NCBI GenBank assembly: GCA_012798025.1
Contig: JAAZNX010000232.1
Location: 1 to 19,388 of the forward strand
DNA: 19,388 nt
From: Methanothrix sp.
GTDB taxonomy: Archaea > Halobacteriota > Methanosarcinia > Methanotrichales > Methanotrichaceae
Direction: 5' to 3'
The translations under genes were made by a program, and so were the position numbers. The notes beneath the pieces were generated by a model, which saw only the letters and a program-made list of their open reading frames with translations, made no database searches and was not told the origin of the DNA. Below, in pieces: positions 14,878 through 19,388 of the stretch (its first letter is position 1; each line of letters starts with the position of its first letter).

Positions 14878-16776
14878 ATGTCATCGTTATTGCCCAAATT
14901 CGTCTCGCAATGCGACTTCAAATCCTACGAGGATTTTAAAGAAAATCTGAAGATAATCGTTCCTGCGAATTTCAACTTTGCTTACGATGTTGTGGACGTT
15001 TATGCAGCGCAAAGTCCCAATAAGCGTGCCCTGGTATGGTGCAACGACCACGGGGATGAAAAGATCATAACATTTGGAGAGCTGAAGACCCTGTCCGATA
15101 AGGCGGCCAACCTATTTCGCCAATACGGATTAAAGAAAGGAGATACGGTCATGCTCACTCTCAAGAGCCGCTGGGAGTTTTGGGTCTGCATGGTGGGCCT
15201 GAACAAGATCGGGGCAATCTCCATCCCTTCGACGCACATGCTCAAGGCCAAGGACTTCGTGTACCGCATCAAAAAGGCGGACCTCAAGATGATCGTCTGC
15301 ATTGCAGAGAACGGCGTGCCTGCTGAGTTCGATTCTGCCCATGAACAACTGGGCAAGATCCCCCTGGTCAAGGCGCTGGTAGGAAACAAAGATCTGTTGC
15401 GAGAAGGCTGGATCAACTTCGATGCGGAGCTGGAAAAAGCATCGCCAAATTTCGTAAGGCCAAAAGGAGAGGACGCCACAAAAAATGAGGACGTGCTTCT
15501 GGCCTACTTCACATCTGGAACAACAGGCTATCCAAAGATGGTCAAGCACGATCAGACCTACCCACTCGGCCACATCCTCACCGCCAAATTCTGGCAGAAT
15601 GTGGAGGACGATGGACTGCATTACACCGTAGCTGATACGGGATGGGCAAAATGTGCATGGGGCAAGATCTTCGGACAGTGGCTGGCAGGATCTGCGGTCT
15701 TCGTCTATGATTATGACAGATTCGATGCTGGGCGGATGATGGACGAGATGGGCAAATTCGGCGTCACAACTTTTTGCGCACCTCCTACCATATTCAGGTT
15801 CATGATCAAGAGCGATATGTCCAGGTACGACTTTTCCCGTCTCAAATATGCTGTAACAGCAGGAGAGCCCCTAAATCCATCAGTTTACGAGAAGTTCCTT
15901 GAGACCACCGGCCTGAAACTGATGGAAGGGTATGGTCAGACTGAGACAGTGGTTTGCATCGCTAACTATCCGTGGATGACGCCCAAACCAGGCTCAATGG
16001 GCAAGCCCGCTCCAGGATTCGATATCGTGCTTGTGGATAAGAACGACAAGATATGCGAAGTGGGCGAAGAAGGAGAGATCGTGATAAAGACGGACAAGGG
16101 CAAGCCCGTCGGTCTTTTCATCGACTATCACCTCGACCCTGATAAGACCAAGCACACCTGGCATGATGACTACTATCATACTGGCGACACCGCCTGGCGG
16201 GACGAAGATGGATACTTCTGGTTCGTGGGCAGGACTGACGACATGATCAAGAGCTCAGGCTACCGCGTTGGACCTTTTGAGGTTGAGTCCGCCCTCATGT
16301 CGCATCCAGCGGTCTTGGAGGTGGCCATCACCGGTGTACCAGATGCCATTCGAGGACAGGTGGTCAAGGCCACGGTTGTGCTAACCAAAGGGTATGCACC
16401 CTCTGAAGAGCTAAAAAAAGAGCTGCAAGAGCACGTCAAGAAGGTCACTGCGCCTTACAAATACCCGAGGATTGTCGAGTTCGTGGAGGAGCTTCCCAAG
16501 ACCATAAGCGGCAAGATCAGGCGTGTGGAGATCAGGGATAAGGATAAGCCCTATCCTGTGATCAACAGCCTGGAATGCAAGGCTTGCGAGCGGTGCCTGC
16601 AGGCCTGCCCTGTCAATGTCTTGAAGATGAGCGAGGAGTTCAACGAGAGAGGGTACAGATTTGCAATTTATACAGGAGACGGATGCATAGGCTGCGGCGC
16701 TTGTTATTATACATGTCCTGAGCCGCTGGCCATTGAGGTGCATGTGCCTCAAAAGGAGAAAGCAGAGGAGGATTGA
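14878..16776 (+). CDS. Acyl-CoA synthetase fused to a C-terminal 2[4Fe-4S] ferredoxin domain
   Basis: This AMP-forming acyl-CoA synthetase converts a carboxylic acid, CoA and ATP to acyl-CoA. The 632-residue chain has an adenylating domain with [15 protein letters not shown] (210-224), GYGQTE (351-356), TGD (435-437), [16 protein letters not shown] (451-466) and the catalytic Lys546 in KTISGKIRR, like medium-chain/ACSM-type enzymes. Residues about 565-625 are a separate bacterial-type ferredoxin, CxxCxxCxxxCP twice (Cys567, 570, 573, 577 and Cys603, 606, 609, 613). That matches the delta subunit of 2-oxoacid:ferredoxin oxidoreductases, whose other subunits follow immediately. The gene starts 13 nt after the regulator, with TGAGGATC as ribosome binding site. 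Branched-chain or aryl acids are plausible substrates; the ligand is not readable from sequence. Confidence 0.92.
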   Translation: MSSLLPKFVSQCDFKSYEDFKENLKIIVPANFNFAYDVVDVYAAQSPNKRALVWCNDHGDEKIITFGELKTLSDKAANLFRQYGLKKGDTVMLTLKSRWEFWVCMVGLNKIGAISIPSTHMLKAKDFVYRIKKADLKMIVCIAENGVPAEFDSAHEQLGKIPLVKALVGNKDLLREGWINFDAELEKASPNFVRPKGEDATKNEDVLLAYFTSGTTGYPKMVKHDQTYPLGHILTAKFWQNVEDDGLHYTVADTGWAKCAWGKIFGQWLAGSAVFVYDYDRFDAGRMMDEMGKFGVTTFCAPPTIFRFMIKSDMSRYDFSRLKYAVTAGEPLNPSVYEKFLETTGLKLMEGYGQTETVVCIANYPWMTPKPGSMGKPAPGFDIVLVDKNDKICEVGEEGEIVIKTDKGKPVGLFIDYHLDPDKTKHTWHDDYYHTGDTAWRDEDGYFWFVGRTDDMIKSSGYRVGPFEVESALMSHPAVLEVAITGVPDAIRGQVVKATVVLTKGYAPSEELKKELQEHVKKVTAPYKYPRIVEFVEELPKTISGKIRRVEIRDKDKPYPVINSLECKACERCLQACPVNVLKMSEEFNERGYRFAIYTGDGCIGCGACYYTCPEPLAIEVHVPQKEKAEED

Positions 16777-16777
16777 G

Positions 16778-17821
16778 ATGGCATCTCAGTTAGTGGCTGG
16801 AAATAGCGCAGTGATCGTCGGGGCTATGTATGCTGGCTGCGACTGTTTCTTTGGTTATCCCATCACCCCTGCGAGCGAGATACTCCACGAGGCTTCGCGA
16901 TATTTCCCAAAAGTGGGCCGCAAGTTCGTACAGGCCGAGTCTGAAGAGGCAGCGATCAATATGGTCTATGGAGCTGCAAGCGCAGGTCATCGCGTGCTTG
17001 CGGCTTCCTCAGGACCTGGCATGAGCTTGAAGCAGGAAGGGATCTCTTACATTGCAGGAGCTGAGCTTCCCTGTGTCATCGTAGACATCTGCCGGGCAGG
17101 TCCCGGACTTGGCAATATAGGGCCAGAGCAGTCTGATTACAACCAGGCCTGCAAGGCCGGAGGGCATGGCTGCTACAACAACATCGTGCTCGCTCCTGCA
17201 AGTGTGCAGGAGATGTGCGACTTCACCATGAAGGCCTTCGACCTGGCATTCAAGTACCGCAATCCCGCTGTGGTTTTAGCGGATGGGGTTCTGGGACATA
17301 TGGTCGAGCCCCTGAATTTTCCAGAGATTGCCATTCAGCCCGAGATCGACACTACTTGGGCTGTGGCAGGCCGGGCCGAGACGAGGGGCAATCTGGTTAC
17401 ATCCATAGCTCTTGACTTCGACGATATGGAGAGGCATAACCTAAAGCTGCAGGAGAAGTACCGGCGCATAAAGGAGAACGAGGTGGCCTGGGATGGCTAC
17501 AGGCTGGTTGACGCAGAGGTCGTGCTTGTATCCTATGGCATCAGCAGCAGGATTGCCAGGTCTGCAGTGGACGCAGCTCGCAAAGAGGGGATCAAGGCAG
17601 GGCTATTTAGACCTATCACGCTCTTCCCCTTCCCACAAGATGAGATTCGCGACCTTGCGGAGCAGGGCTGCAAGTTCATATCAGTAGAGATGAGCAATGG
17701 ACAGATGCGAGAGGACATACGCCTGGCCAGCGGTTGCAGGCCCGTGGAGCTGGTTTGCCGCTACGGTGGGAATCTGATTCAGCTCGATGATATTGTGAAG
17801 AAAATCAAGGAGGTGGCCTAA
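16778..17821 (+). CDS. 2-oxoacid:ferredoxin oxidoreductase, alpha subunit (VorB/KorA-like)
   Basis: This is the pyrimidine-binding half of a thiamine-diphosphate OFOR, which interconverts a 2-oxoacid plus CoA with acyl-CoA, CO2 and reduced ferredoxin. The 347-residue product has [20 protein letters not shown], the signature [53 protein letters not shown] and a C-terminal domain with [16 protein letters not shown] and [10 protein letters not shown]. The length and sequence suit 3-methyl-2-oxobutanoate/2-oxoglutarate-type alpha subunits better than indolepyruvate enzymes. ATG 16778 is one nucleotide after the synthetase stop, with AGGAGG 7 nt upstream. It is followed one nucleotide later by the beta-gamma gene. 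Confidence 0.92.
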   Translation: MASQLVAGNSAVIVGAMYAGCDCFFGYPITPASEILHEASRYFPKVGRKFVQAESEEAAINMVYGAASAGHRVLAASSGPGMSLKQEGISYIAGAELPCVIVDICRAGPGLGNIGPEQSDYNQACKAGGHGCYNNIVLAPASVQEMCDFTMKAFDLAFKYRNPAVVLADGVLGHMVEPLNFPEIAIQPEIDTTWAVAGRAETRGNLVTSIALDFDDMERHNLKLQEKYRRIKENEVAWDGYRLVDAEVVLVSYGISSRIARSAVDAARKEGIKAGLFRPITLFPFPQDEIRDLAEQGCKFISVEMSNGQMREDIRLASGCRPVELVCRYGGNLIQLDDIVKKIKEVA

Positions 17822-17822
17822 A

Positions 17823-19268
17823 ATGGCTGCTAAGGAGAAAGTGATTGGGGGGCATCCTGGATTGTACCCTGCGTTTCCGCGCAAGGGCGGCGCCGCGCCC
17901 ACAGCCACGCATTACTGCCCTGGATGTGGCCACGGAATTCTGCATAAGCTCATCGGCGAGGCCATGGCAGATTTGGGAATTCAGGATAGATGTGTGGTCC
18001 TCAGCCCCGTTGGATGTGCCGTCTTTGCCTACTACTATCTGGACTGCGGGCATGTGCAAGCAGCACACGGAAGGGCACCGGCCATTGCCACGGGCATCTC
18101 GCGTGCAGAAGACAATGCCATCGTTATTTCCTATCAAGGAGATGGCGACCTGGCATCCATCGGACTCAACGAGACCATCCAGGCAGCCAACCGCGGTGAG
18201 AAGCTGGCAGTCTTCTTCGTCAACAACACAGTGTACGGCATGACTGGCGGACAGATGGCGCCTACGACTCTCATCGGCGAGGTCACTGCAACTACGCCCC
18301 AAGGGCGCGATCCTAAGGAGATGGGTTATCCCATTCACATCTGCGAACTGCTGGACACGCTCAAAGCACCCGTCTTCATTGAGCGCGTCAGTCTTTCTGA
18401 CATCGAGCATATTCGCAAGGCACGCCGGGCTGTGAGACGGGCCCTGGAGATTCAGAGAGACAAAAAGGGTTACGCGTTTGTAGAGCTCCTATCTCCCTGC
18501 CCCACTATTCTGAGAATGGATGCAAAAGCAGTTACCAAGTTCATCAATGAGCAGATGGAAAAGGAGTTCCCAGTGAAGAGGTTCAGGGACAGAGCCGCCG
18601 AGGTACAACCGATAAGCAGGGCAGAGAGCGACCTTTCAAAGGAATCGCTGGACAAGATCTTTGGTTGTGGCGAGATGCAATGCATGCAGATCCAGAAGGA
18701 CCGCGAATTTGTGCCCAAGGGCGTGAAGATCGCGGGCTTTGGAGGACAGGGGGTGCTGAGCATGGGCCTGGCCCTGGCTCAAGCTGCCTTCGGATGCGGT
18801 CGCTTTGTCTCATGGTATCCTGATTACGGCCCGGAGCAGCGTGGTGGAACATCCAACTGCTCTGTCATCATCTCCGGGGTGCCGATAGGCTCGCCTGTTT
18901 TGGATCACCCAGATGTGCTCGTGGCCTTCAACCGGCCGTCTCTTGAGAAGTTTGCAGGCACTGTCAAGGAGGGCGGCGTGATCCTTTACGACTCTCTGGC
19001 TGGAGAGTTCCAGGCACCTGAAGGCGTGAAAACCATGTCCATTCCCGCGACACAAATCGCCACTGAGAAAGGTGTACAGCAGGCGGCCAACACTGCCATG
19101 TTCGGGGCCCTGATGCAGGCAGGAGACCTAGGGTTGCCGCGCGAGGCTTACGGTGATGCCTTCCGAGTGACATTTGCCAAGAAACCCAAGCTCATCCACA
19201 AGAACCTGGAGATACTCGAGGCTGGGGCTCAGGCCGCCAAGCTGCTGGAGATGGCAAGCAGGAAGTGA
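17823..19268 (+). CDS. 2-oxoacid:ferredoxin oxidoreductase, beta-gamma subunit fusion
   Basis: One 481-residue chain carries two OFOR subunits. Residues 1 to about 285 are the beta subunit: [14 protein letters not shown] (Cys32, Cys35), [15 protein letters not shown], the thiamine-diphosphate/Mg motif [20 protein letters not shown] (106-125) with [14 protein letters not shown], and LSPCPT with Cys226, completing the proximal cluster ligand set. After a linker of about 15 residues, about 300-481 form the gamma subunit: [48 protein letters not shown]. Beta and gamma are separate genes in many archaea. AAGGAGGTG seven nucleotides before ATG 17823 is an excellent ribosome binding site. With the preceding two genes it gives all four OFOR parts; delta is on the synthetase. 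Confidence 0.93.
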   Translation: MAAKEKVIGGHPGLYPAFPRKGGAAPTATHYCPGCGHGILHKLIGEAMADLGIQDRCVVLSPVGCAVFAYYYLDCGHVQAAHGRAPAIATGISRAEDNAIVISYQGDGDLASIGLNETIQAANRGEKLAVFFVNNTVYGMTGGQMAPTTLIGEVTATTPQGRDPKEMGYPIHICELLDTLKAPVFIERVSLSDIEHIRKARRAVRRALEIQRDKKGYAFVELLSPCPTILRMDAKAVTKFINEQMEKEFPVKRFRDRAAEVQPISRAESDLSKESLDKIFGCGEMQCMQIQKDREFVPKGVKIAGFGGQGVLSMGLALAQAAFGCGRFVSWYPDYGPEQRGGTSNCSVIISGVPIGSPVLDHPDVLVAFNRPSLEKFAGTVKEGGVILYDSLAGEFQAPEGVKTMSIPATQIATEKGVQQAANTAMFGALMQAGDLGLPREAYGDAFRVTFAKKPKLIHKNLEILEAGAQAAKLLEMASRK

Positions 19269-19283
19269 GATGAGATGAAAAGC

Positions 19284-19289
19284 TTATAT
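19284..19289 (+). promoter_or_regulatory. TATA-like element at the right edge
   Basis: TTATAT is preceded by purine-rich GAAAAGC, a possible BRE. It would start a transcript near 19312, about 58 nt before the candidate TTG start at 19370. No transcript evidence is available. Confidence 0.35.
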
Positions 19290-19369
19290 CGGAGAAGGTA
19301 AGACAGGGGGATGACTTAGGCAAATGACGAAAGAGTTATCGCCGAAAGTAGAGAAAAGGAGGCTACCAA

Positions 19370-19388
19370 TTGATTAAGAAATACCTGA
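19370..19388 (+). CDS. Possible start of the next gene (TTG start, cut by window edge)
   Basis: AAGGAGG (19356-19362) lies 7 nt before TTG 19370, and the frame then reads Met-Ile-Lys-Lys-Tyr-Leu to the edge. The ribosome binding site is close to ideal, and no competing ATG fits it. Only six codons are visible, so the product cannot be named. The competing ATG at 19324 opens a frame of only 17 codons. Confidence 0.4.

Noticed and set aside
17805..18410. 201-codon minus-strand frame opposite the OFOR beta-gamma gene
   Set aside because: It is antisense to an intact thiamine-diphosphate enzyme and has no recognisable domains.

Overview
The window looks like chromosomal DNA of a methanogenic archaeon, most likely a Methanothrix/Methanosaeta-type or related member of the Methanosarcinales. 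This placement is inferred from protein families and is not a database match. The pointers are GatCAB together with archaeal/eukaryotic-type translation proteins (aIF5B, eL8/L7Ae, eS28, eL24), an archaeal dihydropteroate-synthase-like protein, a DUF473-like protein, a PAC2-family proteasome chaperone, archaeal TATA-like promoters and strong GGAGGTGAT-type ribosome binding sites. I see no rRNA, tRNA, CRISPR array, transposase or phage gene.

Layout. (1) Positions 1-422, minus: the 5' part of a secreted protein with a carboxypeptidase-regulatory-like Ig fold. (2) 608-3720, plus: gatC-gatA-gatB, which amidates mischarged tRNA. (3) 3766-6903, minus: the translation block rpl7ae-rps28e-rpl24e-ndk, a hairpin, then infB (aIF5B). 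The rpl7ae leader contains a kink-turn-like C/D motif that abuts the ribosome binding site. (4) 7008-10521, minus: a PAC2 proteasome chaperone ending in an HbYX-like tail, a DUF473-like protein, a DHPS-like protein of the pterin pathway, and an unrecognised secreted glycoprotein-like protein with its own promoter. (5) 10579-13946, minus: a four-gene cluster of a free-standing RLAN domain, a RimK-type ATP-grasp ligase, a Cys-rich YkgJ-like protein and a GCS2 (glutamate-cysteine-ligase-like) amidoligase. (6) 13947-14315: a repeat-rich divergent control region. (7) 14316-19268, plus: an HTH-cupin regulator, an acyl-CoA synthetase fused to a 2[4Fe-4S] ferredoxin, an OFOR alpha subunit and an OFOR beta-gamma fusion. 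A new gene may begin at the right edge.

How the genes work together. Blocks 2 and 3 are ordinary protein-synthesis genes. Block 5 has the two enzyme classes that build glutathione (a GCS2-type and an ATP-grasp-type amide ligase) plus a metal-binding partner, so it probably makes or attaches a short non-ribosomal peptide. The product is unknown, and this is the best candidate for an undescribed system. Block 7 looks like a self-contained acid-assimilation module: the synthetase makes an acyl-CoA, the OFOR reductively carboxylates it (or the reverse), and the ferredoxin domain on the synthetase stands in for the missing delta subunit. The HTH-cupin protein probably senses the acid or a related metabolite.
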